Assembly (NCBI GenBank): GCA_030626045.1
Contig: DAOUPS010000020.1
Coordinates: forward strand, 1 to 11,459
DNA length: 11,459 bases
Origin: a bacterium
GTDB taxonomy: Bacteria; Patescibacteriota; Minisyncoccia; Moranbacterales; DUUL01
Direction of reading: 5' to 3'
Below are positions 1 through 7,199 of the stretch, piece by piece. Under the pieces are notes generated by a model. The model saw only the letters and a list, made by a program, of their open reading frames with translations. It had not been told where the DNA came from and ran no database searches. How positions within the stretch are numbered: position 1 is the stretch's first letter; each line of letters opens with the position of its first letter. Position numbers and translations under genes: made by a program.

Positions 1-13
1 AGCAAACGCAATT

Positions 14-33
14 TCCTCATTCACACATGAGGA
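14..33 (-). terminator. Hairpin just past the methyltransferase stop
   Basis: Bases 15-20 (CCTCAT) pair with 27-32 (ATGAGG) around a 6-nt loop, and T14-A33 adds one more pair. The hairpin begins about 10 nt after the stop codon at 43-45, where a terminator of the minus-strand gene would sit. No T-tract follows it on the minus strand, so it may only be a 3'-end stabilising hairpin. Confidence 0.3.
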
Positions 34-42
34 GTTGTTGAA

Positions 43-753
43 TTAAAAATTTTTATATCCTATGTCGAGATAGCTTTGACCTGAATAAACCATTTTTGTG
101 CCATTTCTGACTTCAAACCCAGAGTTTTTCAATAATCTTTCATGCTCGCCATTGTCAAGAAAGCTATATGATCCCTCTTTGTGTTCTTTTTTTATCAATG
201 AGTTATAATAAAACATTTTAATTACAGTTGATGCGTATTTCATTGCATCAATAAATGTCATTGAAAAACCATTTTTTTTAAATGACTTTTTAATGTGATC
301 AAAAAAAATCACTTTTGGTTTAAACCCTCTTTTTATATCAGCAACAACAATTTTTCCTCCCGGTTTTAAAACTCTAAAAAATTCATCAAACACTTTCTTT
401 CTTTCTTTGACATTTATTGTGTATATCACATTATTAGAAACGATTTTGTCAAAACATTTATCGGGATACGGTAATTTTTTTGTTATATCGCCAAGCCTTA
501 TTTCTGCTGTAGAATCTTTTTCCTTATGTATCTTTACACCTTCTTCCGAATAGTCGAGTGCAATTGCTTTAGCATTTTCTTCTTTTATTTTCAATGAAAG
601 ATTCCCTGTCCCGGAGCCCGCATCAAAAATTTTTTCACCTTTGTTGATATCAAGTTGCTCTACTAAATCATTTAGTAGCTCTCGATAAGGAATGGCTGAG
701 TTTAGAACATCGTAAGTTTGAAAGTAATGTTTCCAAAACTCCGTATCTAACAT
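43..753 (-). CDS. Class I SAM-dependent methyltransferase (Methyltransf_11-like)
   Basis: This 236-residue protein should transfer a methyl group from S-adenosylmethionine to an unidentified small molecule or lipid. Motif I of the Rossmann-like fold is at residues 43-50 (FDAGSGTG). The acidic residue expected to bind the SAM ribose is D67 (ALDYSEEG), motif II is around D89, and the post-motif segment LKPGG is at 129-133. The C-terminal 90 residues carry no motif I can assign and probably form the substrate lid. It lies 123 bp after the acyltransferase gene on the same strand, which hints at lipid or envelope chemistry but does not prove it. The ATG at 753 lacks a near ribosome-binding site. 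A strong GGGAGGAG lies about 30 nt upstream in an open frame, so a non-ATG start further upstream is possible. The fold is clear and the substrate is unknown. Confidence 0.88.
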   Translation of the reverse strand: MLDTEFWKHYFQTYDVLNSAIPYRELLNDLVEQLDINKGEKIFDAGSGTGNLSLKIKEENAKAIALDYSEEGVKIHKEKDSTAEIRLGDITKKLPYPDKCFDKIVSNNVIYTINVKERKKVFDEFFRVLKPGGKIVVADIKRGFKPKVIFFDHIKKSFKKNGFSMTFIDAMKYASTVIKMFYYNSLIKKEHKEGSYSFLDNGEHERLLKNSGFEVRNGTKMVYSGQSYLDIGYKNF

Positions 754-783
754 AGTATAATCAATAAATACTTTAGGTTTTAT

Positions 784-791
784 CTCCTCCC
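784..791 (-). promoter_or_regulatory. Strong Shine-Dalgarno-like GGGAGGAG, misplaced for the annotated start
   Basis: On the minus strand this reads GGGAGGAG, the best Shine-Dalgarno match in the window, yet it ends about 30 nt before the ATG at 751-753. The reading frame of the methyltransferase stays open from this site to the ATG (codons ATA AAA CCT AAA GTA TTT ATT GAT TAT ACT). It contains no ATG, GTG or TTG start. An ATG directly ahead of the site opens only a six-codon frame (ATG GGA GGA GAT AAA ACC TAA), which could be a leader peptide or chance. Confidence 0.35.
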
Positions 792-876
792 ATTAATTAT
801 CACCTCTGAAGCTTCTTATTTGGTACGAAATAAAAGCCGGGCGAAAGCCATGTGCGAAGCAAATTATTTTCTTTTT

Positions 877-1497
877 TTATGAAACAGGTTTAAATGCATT
901 CTCTAATTCAAAAACAGATTCCATGACACCATGGTATATTGCGTCTTTATTGTATTTTTTTCGAAAATATTCAGATTTGTAAATACTGCCGAATACCACT
1001 CGAGCTTGGCTGTTAATTTTCACCCCCAGCCCGTTTTGTTTTCTTTTTGAGTACTGAATATTGACCGGCAAGATATATATATCTTGATGATTGATCACAT
1101 ACCCGATCCCATTTTTTGGCTTTGTCTTTTCTCCGGCAACGGCTCTTTTGCCTTCAGGGAAAAAAACCGTACTATGGCCGTTTTTAAGCAAATTTATCGT
1201 GTTTTTGAGTTTTTCTTCTAAGTTCCCTTCTCCTCCTATCGAATAAACGCCCAGAAATGAAAAAAGAATTTGAAAGTGAAAATATTTCAGTTTCCCGAAA
1301 AATCCATGGTAAGCCGGAATTCGCCACACGGAATTTCTAAAGCAAAAGCTTTTGCGCATTGACGAAAGAATCAGAAACGGATCCCAGCCCGAAATATGGT
1401 TTGAAACAATCACAACCGGTCGGTCAAGTCTTTTTGTGAGCTCATTAGTATGCAGAACATCGGTTCGAAATAAGTGTTTCAGCCAATAAAGAAACAT
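877..1497 (-). CDS. PlsC-like 1-acyl-glycerol-3-phosphate acyltransferase family protein
   Basis: This 206-residue protein belongs to the PlsC/LPLAT acyltransferase family, whose members move an acyl chain onto lysophosphatidate or related lipid acceptors at the inner membrane face. The catalytic HX4D motif is at residues 34-39 (HISGWD). The phosphate-binding motif FPEG is at 113-116, followed by K117-R118, and the late hydrophobic-proline motif is at 142-147 (ILPVNI). The length is at the short end for PlsC, and there is no convincing N-terminal membrane segment, so contact is probably through amphipathic surfaces near residues 72-88. No clear ribosome-binding site precedes the ATG. The methyltransferase follows on the same strand. 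Many CPR genomes lack full fatty-acid synthesis, so the acyl donor may be scavenged; that is inference. The exact acceptor is unknown. Confidence 0.85.
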   Translation of the reverse strand: MFLYWLKHLFRTDVLHTNELTKRLDRPVVIVSNHISGWDPFLILSSMRKSFCFRNSVWRIPAYHGFFGKLKYFHFQILFSFLGVYSIGGEGNLEEKLKNTINLLKNGHSTVFFPEGKRAVAGEKTKPKNGIGYVINHQDIYILPVNIQYSKRKQNGLGVKINSQARVVFGSIYKSEYFRKKYNKDAIYHGVMESVFELENAFKPVS

Positions 1498-1952
1498 ACA
1501 ATAAAAAACCCACTGATTTGCATAAAGAATGGATTTTGACAGATAGTTTTTTATTTTATAGAATTTAGTGCTTATATTACAACAACACCCCCTTCCGTTT
1601 TTTAATATTGCTGTGTAATTGGACTGCCTTCATAATAACTTTATTGTACCACGCAAATACAAAATGTCATAGTTAAATGATTTAGCACAGGTATGTTCTT
1701 TGCCGCATCATATGAATAGCGCTGGAGCGGGCTTGGTTTACTTCGCCGTATTGGGGAGCAGGCCCGGTCCATCAGTTTCCAGGCTGGTCTGAGTTTGCCT
1801 GTTCACTGTGAAGCCTTAGCGGTTGGACCGCTCAAGCCATAGGACAAAGTAAACCAAGCCCGCTTCGGCACGGAAGAGCTTCGTTGAAAAATTATTGGAT
1901 TTTTGAATTTGATGCAAGATACAAACAACGGCGTGACATTCAAATCTTTAGA
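1498..1952. other. 455-base non-coding gap with a foldable GC-rich segment
   Basis: No supportable protein gene lies here; the short plus-strand frames near 1884-2085 run into the antisense of the PBP tail. The first part, to about 1700, is AT-rich and featureless apart from a weak TATGAA box at 1711-1716. The GC-rich segment at 1721-1869 is annotated separately. From 1870 to 1952 I see only a weak GAAG/CTTC inverted repeat. The gap separates the PBP gene from the acyltransferase gene and probably ends the upstream transcription unit. Confidence 0.7.
1721..1869 (+). ncRNA. Candidate structured non-coding RNA
   Basis: Two perfect 18-nt inverted repeats (1726-1743 and 1847-1864) close a 103-nt interior. 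On plus-strand RNA the helix extends to 23 bp, 1721-1743 with 1847-1869, using two G-U pairs (1725-1865 and 1723-1867). On the minus strand those two become A-C mismatches. Inside, 1756-1763 (GAGCAGGC) pairs with 1797-1804 (GCCTGTTC) with one G-U. That helix encloses a smaller UCAG/CUGA stem (1772-1775 with 1789-1792). AGCGGT (1818-1823) pairs with ACCGCT (1827-1832) over a 3-nt loop. CGGTCCA (1765-1771) and TGGACCG (1824-1830) are complementary and could form a competing helix or pseudoknot. The segment is clearly more GC-rich than its surroundings. A poor -10-like TATGAA sits just upstream. It matches no family I recognise: the SRP, 6S, tmRNA and RNase P signatures are absent. A small mobile inverted-repeat element is the main alternative. 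Confidence 0.5.
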
Positions 1953-4634
1953 TCACACCCACTTATCAGCCGGATGGGCCGTGCTGAATTCGCTGTCGGG
2001 GATCTCAATGGCAATTTCAACTTCATCTTCATCATTGCCGCCCTCTTTATCGTATATTTTTACCCTTATGGTTGAGGATCCATGATTCTTTGATTCAGGG
2101 ATGGTGTAACTTATTTCATAGGGTGATTTTTTTCTCGATCCGATGTTGTCCCCATCGAAGAAAAAGTCAACTTGTTCAATTTCCGCATCACCAAAAATGC
2201 CGGCCTTGATGTTTATTATTTGATTATCGATGATCTCTCCGTCTGCAGGAAAAGCAATTTTCACGTTTGAAAAGTCAGAAGAGAAATGCTTTGCCTTACA
2301 TTCCTCTTGAGGCACGGGATCACGGCCTTTCCCGTCAGCCTTTTTTTCTCCCCATTTTTCAACCGCCCTTTCCCATTTTTTGTACTGTGCATCGTCTTTC
2401 GGACGTTTCGGCTGGTCGCCCAGAGGATCATCTTTATCAATATAATGTAAGATACTGTGCGCGACAAAATATTTTTTCTTCTTTACTTTCTTTTCAGGGC
2501 ATTTGCTGTTGGCCAGACAATATTCTCCATCATCATACTTGCAAACTTTTACTTTATCCACAATTTTCATCGTTCCGTCAAGAACCGGTTTGCCCGTTTT
2601 TTCAAGCTTCTTCGGCTTGGCAAACTTTTCATCCTGATAATTCTTTAGCGCTTCCTCCATAAATTTATGCCAGGTCGGCCCGGAAACATTTACACCCGCG
2701 GCTCCGGCTTTCATAGCAGTATTGTCATTATTTCCCGACCATACACCGGCAGCCAGCGACGGCGATGAACCGACAAGCCACCCGTCGCGATACTCATTGG
2801 TCGTTCCGGTCTTGCCTATTACTGTCCTGCCCGGAATAACCAGTACATTATTTGTGCCAAAGGCCGGCGCGCGAAGACTATTGTCCGATAAAATACTGCA
2901 GATTTGAAGCGCGGCTTCTCGTTCTAGAACGCGTTTTCCTTCAGACTCTGAATAGTCATCCAGGATATTGCCATTGTTATCCTCGATTTTTAAAATAACT
3001 CTTTGGTCATGTTTTATCCCTTCATTTGCAAATACAGAGAACGCGGCCACATGATCAAGAAGCTTTACTTCACCGCCGCCAAGAACAAGCGCCAGTCCAT
3101 ACCTGCTTGGATGGTCCAATGAGGTAATACCCATTGCTTTGGCAAGTTTTATTGAATCTTTTACGCCAGCCAAATACAGCGTTTTTACCGCCGGAATATT
3201 TAGTGACCTGGCCAATGCGTCTTTCATTTTGACTGGCCCGTGAAATGATCCGTCATAATTTTGAGGCTTGTATTCGTTCTTACTGCTCACTGAAAATTCC
3301 GTTTCAACATCAAAGAGCATGGTTTCCGGCCGATAGCCCTCGCGAAATGCTTGGGCATAAACGTATGGCTTAAATGACGATCCCGGCTGGCGAAGACGGA
3401 TGGCAACATTAACATTGCCGTCAATTGATTCATCAAAATAATCTTTTGAACCGACCATGGCCAGAACTTGTCCGTTTTTCGGATTTATGGCCACTAAAGC
3501 AGAATTTGAGAACCCATACCTGTATCCGTTTTCTTCAACGCCTTCCCGTATAACTTTCTCGCCAAGCTGCTGCATATCCCAGTCAAGCGTGGTAATGACT
3601 TTCAGCCCTTGTTTTTTAATTTTATCCTCTCCAAATTCTTCAACCAGTTTTTCTTTTATATAAAGAACAAAATGAGGCGCTTTTATGTCGGCTCTAAATG
3701 TATTCACTTGAGCTAAGATATCTTCATTTTTGGCGTCCTCAGCCTGTTTATTGGTTATATATCCAAGATTGGCCATTTGATCAAGCGTATGTTGCCATCT
3801 CAATAGAAGCCTGTCTGTATGCGAGCCGTGGGGAGAATAGAAGGTTGGAGCCTTTGGAAGAGATGCCAAAAGCGCTGATTGCGCTAGTGTTAATTCCTTG
3901 GCATGAACTCCAAAAAACGTTTGGGCGGCCGCTTCGATCCCATAAGCATTTGAACCATAGGGAATTTCGTTTAAGTACATTCTTAAAATGTCATCCTTTT
4001 CAAATTTCTGTTCAATCTCGATCGCCAGTATTACTTCTTTGATCTTTCTCGAAAGCTTCTTTTCGGAGGTGAGAATTGAATTTTTTATGAATTGCTGGGT
4101 AATAGTCGAGCCTCCTTGGCTGGCCTCGCGCTTTAGCACATCTTTCATGCCAGCACGTAAAATTCCGCGGAAATCAACTCCGTGGTGTGAATAGAACATC
4201 TGATCTTCAAGAACAATGGTCGCGTATCTAACAGTACCTGGAATTTCTTCCATCGGGATGATGGTTCTTTTTTCTTCGCCATGGATCTCATAGAGAAGGT
4301 GTTCACCGGTCCTATCGAATATTTTGGTCGATTCAGCAATTACCCGCCTGTTTACTTTTTCAGGATCTGGAAGATCTTTTGCGTAGTATGTGAATAATCC
4401 AATGACTCCGGAGACGCCAATGACCATGAATATTCCGACAATGATCAAAAAGATCTTCAATTTTTTGTATTTTTTCGGCTTTTTTGATTTTTTTGATCTA
4501 AATGAAGCACCTTTTTTCAGTGTTGACTTACTCGTTTTTTCCTTTTTCATACCGAGTTCATTAATTATAATCAGCTTGCCAAGAAAATAAATAGCAATTA
4601 ATAGTATGGCTATTTTTATCTTGATGTCAATCAT
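1953..4634 (-). CDS. Class A penicillin-binding protein: GT51 transglycosylase plus transpeptidase with Ig-like tail
   Basis: This 893-residue enzyme polymerises lipid II glycan chains and cross-links their peptides outside the cytoplasmic membrane. After a Lys-rich cytoplasmic segment and a membrane helix at about 61-83 comes the GT51 domain. Catalytic E143 is in EDQMF, GGSTITQQ is at 174-181, and the 'RMYLNEIPYG' region is near 218-227. The transpeptidase has SxxK at 419-422 (SSFK), SxN at 477-479 (SLN) and KTGT at 608-611, so all three active-site motifs are intact. Residues 690-780 form a lysine-rich, cysteine-containing insert (C698, C706, C712, C779). Residues about 790-880 look like a Big_7-type Ig-like domain. 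A second hydrophobic stretch at 8-26 exists only if translation starts at 4634. Starting at M29 (4550) would give the usual single-pass layout, and neither start has a good ribosome-binding site. The gene lies 81 bp after the ATP-grasp cluster and may be co-transcribed with it. Confidence 0.95.
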   Translation of the reverse strand: MIDIKIKIAILLIAIYFLGKLIIINELGMKKEKTSKSTLKKGASFRSKKSKKPKKYKKLKIFLIIVGIFMVIGVSGVIGLFTYYAKDLPDPEKVNRRVIAESTKIFDRTGEHLLYEIHGEEKRTIIPMEEIPGTVRYATIVLEDQMFYSHHGVDFRGILRAGMKDVLKREASQGGSTITQQFIKNSILTSEKKLSRKIKEVILAIEIEQKFEKDDILRMYLNEIPYGSNAYGIEAAAQTFFGVHAKELTLAQSALLASLPKAPTFYSPHGSHTDRLLLRWQHTLDQMANLGYITNKQAEDAKNEDILAQVNTFRADIKAPHFVLYIKEKLVEEFGEDKIKKQGLKVITTLDWDMQQLGEKVIREGVEENGYRYGFSNSALVAINPKNGQVLAMVGSKDYFDESIDGNVNVAIRLRQPGSSFKPYVYAQAFREGYRPETMLFDVETEFSVSSKNEYKPQNYDGSFHGPVKMKDALARSLNIPAVKTLYLAGVKDSIKLAKAMGITSLDHPSRYGLALVLGGGEVKLLDHVAAFSVFANEGIKHDQRVILKIEDNNGNILDDYSESEGKRVLEREAALQICSILSDNSLRAPAFGTNNVLVIPGRTVIGKTGTTNEYRDGWLVGSSPSLAAGVWSGNNDNTAMKAGAAGVNVSGPTWHKFMEEALKNYQDEKFAKPKKLEKTGKPVLDGTMKIVDKVKVCKYDDGEYCLANSKCPEKKVKKKKYFVAHSILHYIDKDDPLGDQPKRPKDDAQYKKWERAVEKWGEKKADGKGRDPVPQEECKAKHFSSDFSNVKIAFPADGEIIDNQIINIKAGIFGDAEIEQVDFFFDGDNIGSRKKSPYEISYTIPESKNHGSSTIRVKIYDKEGGNDEDEVEIAIEIPDSEFSTAHPADKWV

Positions 4635-4715
4635 TTTTTCAGTTATTTATCTTTACTTTATTTTGCAAAAGATTAAACAATTCCTACCAATCTTGGCTGA
4701 ATATCTAATCGGCTC

Positions 4716-5741
4716 CTAATTATTCATATACGCCAAAAAGGTTTTCTTTACAACATCCACGCCTCTTCCGATTATTACGGGCTTTCCATGAAACATCATT
4801 CCCGGATCACTATTCAGTTCAATGATGGCATATTTTGTTTTCGGGTCATTTGAAGAAATGCCCTCTGTTATCAGATCAACACCGGCTCGACTTAGATCAA
4901 AAACATTAGCGGCGCGTTCGGCAATTTTTTTAAAAAACGGGCTAACTTCGCCTGTTTTGTCAATCGCTGTACCGCCGGTTGACATACTTGCAATATCTCT
5001 AAATATAACTAATCTGTTTTTTTCCGGAACGGAGTTTATGTTCAATTTTTCAAGCCTTAATTTTTCATGGACTTCCTCGTCTGTGCGAATTTTAAAAATA
5101 CCAACAGTTTTATCCGCGCGCTTATTGTGTTTCTCTATAAGAGCTCTGACAGTCATTTCTCCGTCTCCGATAATACGGGCAGGCATTCTTTGTGCGCACG
5201 CGATCATTTTTCCATTCAGCACTGAAATTCTGAAATTATTCCCTGGCATAATTTCTTCCACAATGAAACTGTCTTTCCTTTCAATAAATTTACTCCTTAG
5301 TTCCACGATCGATCTTTGAAGCTGGGCAAAACTTTCAATACTCATGAACACGCCTTTTGCTTTGATCCCGTCCAGCGGCTTTATGACTAATGGGAACTTG
5401 ATAGCCTTGTTTTTGATCTTTCTTTTTGCATCCGCAATACTGCTGGCAATTATTCCGCGCGGGGTCTTAAAATTATTGTTATCCAATATTATCTTCGTGA
5501 GCTCTTTGTTTTTGGTAAATTTAATACTTGAAATAGTATTAAAATAAAATCTGTTGAGGATCATGTATTTCTCCTTGCCTTTGTATTTTATCTTTAAAAG
5601 CTGATCATCTTTCGAAACAATCTTTATATCAGCGCCCAGCTTGATCATGCGAATTATCAATTCTTTGTCTGACTTTCTATTCAGTTCTTTGATATATCTA
5701 TTCAGCTTGGGATCAATTTTTTTCATGCGTTTAGATGGCAT
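4716..5741 (-). CDS. Cyanophycin-synthetase/GshF-type ATP-grasp ligase, stand-alone
   Basis: This 341-residue ligase should activate a carboxylate as an acyl-phosphate with ATP and couple it to an amine. It resembles the central ATP-grasp of cyanophycin synthetase and of GshF. Shared features include K121-P122-L-D-G, E162-E163, R171, the 'R.PA.I.GDG..T...LI...N' block at 185-206, TGGTAID at 255-261, D289 in AGVDL, E308-x-N310 for metal binding, and P313-G314 near H318. It lacks the C-terminal Mur-ligase domain of cyanophycin synthetase and the N-terminal ligase of GshF, so it is neither enzyme. The glycine-rich loop reads GIKAKG (125-130) instead of the more usual GNHGKG. The gene overlaps the preceding ligase by 11 bp. 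AAAGG sits 3 nt before the ATG at 5741, which favours that start over M6. The amino acid used is unknown. Confidence 0.88.
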   Translation of the reverse strand: MPSKRMKKIDPKLNRYIKELNRKSDKELIIRMIKLGADIKIVSKDDQLLKIKYKGKEKYMILNRFYFNTISSIKFTKNKELTKIILDNNNFKTPRGIIASSIADAKRKIKNKAIKFPLVIKPLDGIKAKGVFMSIESFAQLQRSIVELRSKFIERKDSFIVEEIMPGNNFRISVLNGKMIACAQRMPARIIGDGEMTVRALIEKHNKRADKTVGIFKIRTDEEVHEKLRLEKLNINSVPEKNRLVIFRDIASMSTGGTAIDKTGEVSPFFKKIAERAANVFDLSRAGVDLITEGISSNDPKTKYAIIELNSDPGMMFHGKPVIIGRGVDVVKKTFLAYMNN

Positions 5742-7182
5742 TAGCCTTTATATGTTCAATTGTTTTTCGGGCAATATTTTTTCCCCACTTATTCAGCGCT
5801 TCACCGCCATTTTTCGCAATTGATCTTTTCGTAATTATCCTTAAAATTTTCCTGTTCTTGCCGTACGAAAAACCTTTTACCGGAACGCCATCAGTCAGAA
5901 TAAATTCGTTATCCTTTTTCAAGTCTTCCATTTCCACTCCTTCACGAACAAAGGCTAAACTGCCATGGCTTATTTTGTAAACACCGCCTTGAATATCTTT
6001 TTTAAATTTAATTTTGCGCTTAAGCGGATTGAAAATTATCAGATGTGCTCCCCTGTGCCGGCAATCTTTTTTATAGACACTTTTGTTTTTTATTGAGTAC
6101 GGAATCTTAAGAAATTCAAGCAAATGAAAAGCAACAATTGGCACCTCTTTTTTGGCAAGCTGTGCATAAACAATCGCCGGAAGTGTCCCAAGTAATCGTG
6201 GATTCAATTCAATTGGCACCAGTTTCTTCCCTTTTTTGTCTAACATAAAATCAATGCCGAATACTCCAAGATATCCTCTCTTTTTCATTTCATGTCCGAC
6301 TTTTTCCGTAATTCTTTCCGCTTCATTGTGCACTGAACAAGAAATTCTATTTGAGTATTCCCAATCATTCCCGCAAAAAACACCCTGTGCATCATCTTTC
6401 CCCTTGACGGACTCTTCGATATCAATAAGCTGATATTGGGCATGGGTAGTTAAAATTCCATTATTTTTTGTGACACATCCGGCGATACTAACCGATGAAC
6501 CCTTGATAAATTCAGTCACGATCAGCTTTGGATCATTGTCCATATTTTTAGTGGTTTCTTTGCGCTTTCTTACTTCACCAATAACACTTTGTTTGTCTTC
6601 ACTGTTGGTTATAAAGAAAGTACCAATACCCCCTCCGCCGCTTAAAAACTGGACTACGATCTTGTTTCCGAATTCTTTAAAAATCGAGTCGATCTTTTTC
6701 TCAAATTTTGATAATCTTAAAACACAAAATTCTTTACTAAGACCGACCTTTTTTAAAACTTTAAAGAATTCCAGCCTGTCTTCCAGTTTGTCATATAATT
6801 TTTTAGAATTTGCGATCAGCGTCCATCCATTTTCATTGCATATTCTATGCGTTTTTTCTGTCGGTCTCAGAACATAGATCCCAACTTTTTTACCCTTCGA
6901 ATCTTTTCTTATATATCGGACAACTCTCTCATCCGATAGGATCTTCTCCGGCTTTTTTATGAACTCCGCTTTTGGAAACTGGAAGCATCTTATTTTTACT
7001 TTTCGCGCAATTGATCCGAATTCCCCTGTCTTGTTCGCGCATATCAATTCGAAATCATCCACCAGCGGCCAAATTTCGCTTCTGGTAGCCGGAAGCCCGC
7101 CAATTCCATATATTTTAACATTGTGCTCAGCTAATATTTTTTTTACATCGGCAACTGAAGAAATTTTCGTGACCATAAACAT
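5731..7182 (-). CDS. Carboxylase/PylC-like ATP-grasp ligase with C-terminal domain
   Basis: This 483-residue protein has the three-part layout of the carboxylate-amine ligase branch (PurK, PylC and biotin-carboxylase relatives). It has an N-terminal alpha/beta domain (about 20-120), an ATP-grasp domain (about 125-360) and a C-terminal beta-rich domain (about 375-450, 'GGVYKISHG' to 'DGVPVKGFSYG'). Visible ATP-grasp features are the glycine loop SGGGGIG at 181-187, E224 in VTEFIKG, D311 in GIDFML, and E325-x-N327-x-R329 in PIELNPRLLGT. The position before the loop, normally a Lys that contacts ATP phosphates, is Q178 (VVQF). This may change nucleotide handling. It overlaps the next ligase gene by 11 bp and starts 17 bp after the previous gene. 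ATG at 7182 and M3 at 7176 are both possible starts. The reaction is probably amide-bond formation; the substrates are not identifiable. Confidence 0.83.
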   Translation of the reverse strand: MFMVTKISSVADVKKILAEHNVKIYGIGGLPATRSEIWPLVDDFELICANKTGEFGSIARKVKIRCFQFPKAEFIKKPEKILSDERVVRYIRKDSKGKKVGIYVLRPTEKTHRICNENGWTLIANSKKLYDKLEDRLEFFKVLKKVGLSKEFCVLRLSKFEKKIDSIFKEFGNKIVVQFLSGGGGIGTFFITNSEDKQSVIGEVRKRKETTKNMDNDPKLIVTEFIKGSSVSIAGCVTKNNGILTTHAQYQLIDIEESVKGKDDAQGVFCGNDWEYSNRISCSVHNEAERITEKVGHEMKKRGYLGVFGIDFMLDKKGKKLVPIELNPRLLGTLPAIVYAQLAKKEVPIVAFHLLEFLKIPYSIKNKSVYKKDCRHRGAHLIIFNPLKRKIKFKKDIQGGVYKISHGSLAFVREGVEMEDLKKDNEFILTDGVPVKGFSYGKNRKILRIITKRSIAKNGGEALNKWGKNIARKTIEHIKANAI

Positions 7183-7199
7183 GGCTTTTAATCACATAA

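Noticed and set aside
1721..1869. Known RNA families (SRP/4.5S, 6S, tmRNA, RNase P, hammerhead) for the GC-rich element
   Set aside because: The SRP GGAAGGAAGC-type loop, the tmRNA tRNA-like ends and the RNase P core motifs are absent on both strands. Short matches to 6S (AGCCTTA, GCGGTTGG) occur in the wrong order. A CTGATG and a GAAA on the minus strand are adjacent and not arranged as a hammerhead core.
1884..2085. Two short plus-strand frames at the end of the PBP gene
   Set aside because: They are largely antisense to the C-terminal Ig-like domain of the PBP, and their sequences look like reverse-complement shadows.
4822..5319. Plus-strand 165-residue frame inside the CphA-like ligase gene
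   Set aside because: It is entirely antisense to an ATP-grasp gene whose catalytic motifs are clear, and its Ser/Leu/Ile-rich composition is typical of a shadow frame.
4716..5741. Complete cyanophycin synthetase or glutathione synthetase (GshF)
   Set aside because: Only the ATP-grasp part is present at 341 residues. The Mur-ligase half of CphA and the glutamate-cysteine ligase half of GshF are missing.
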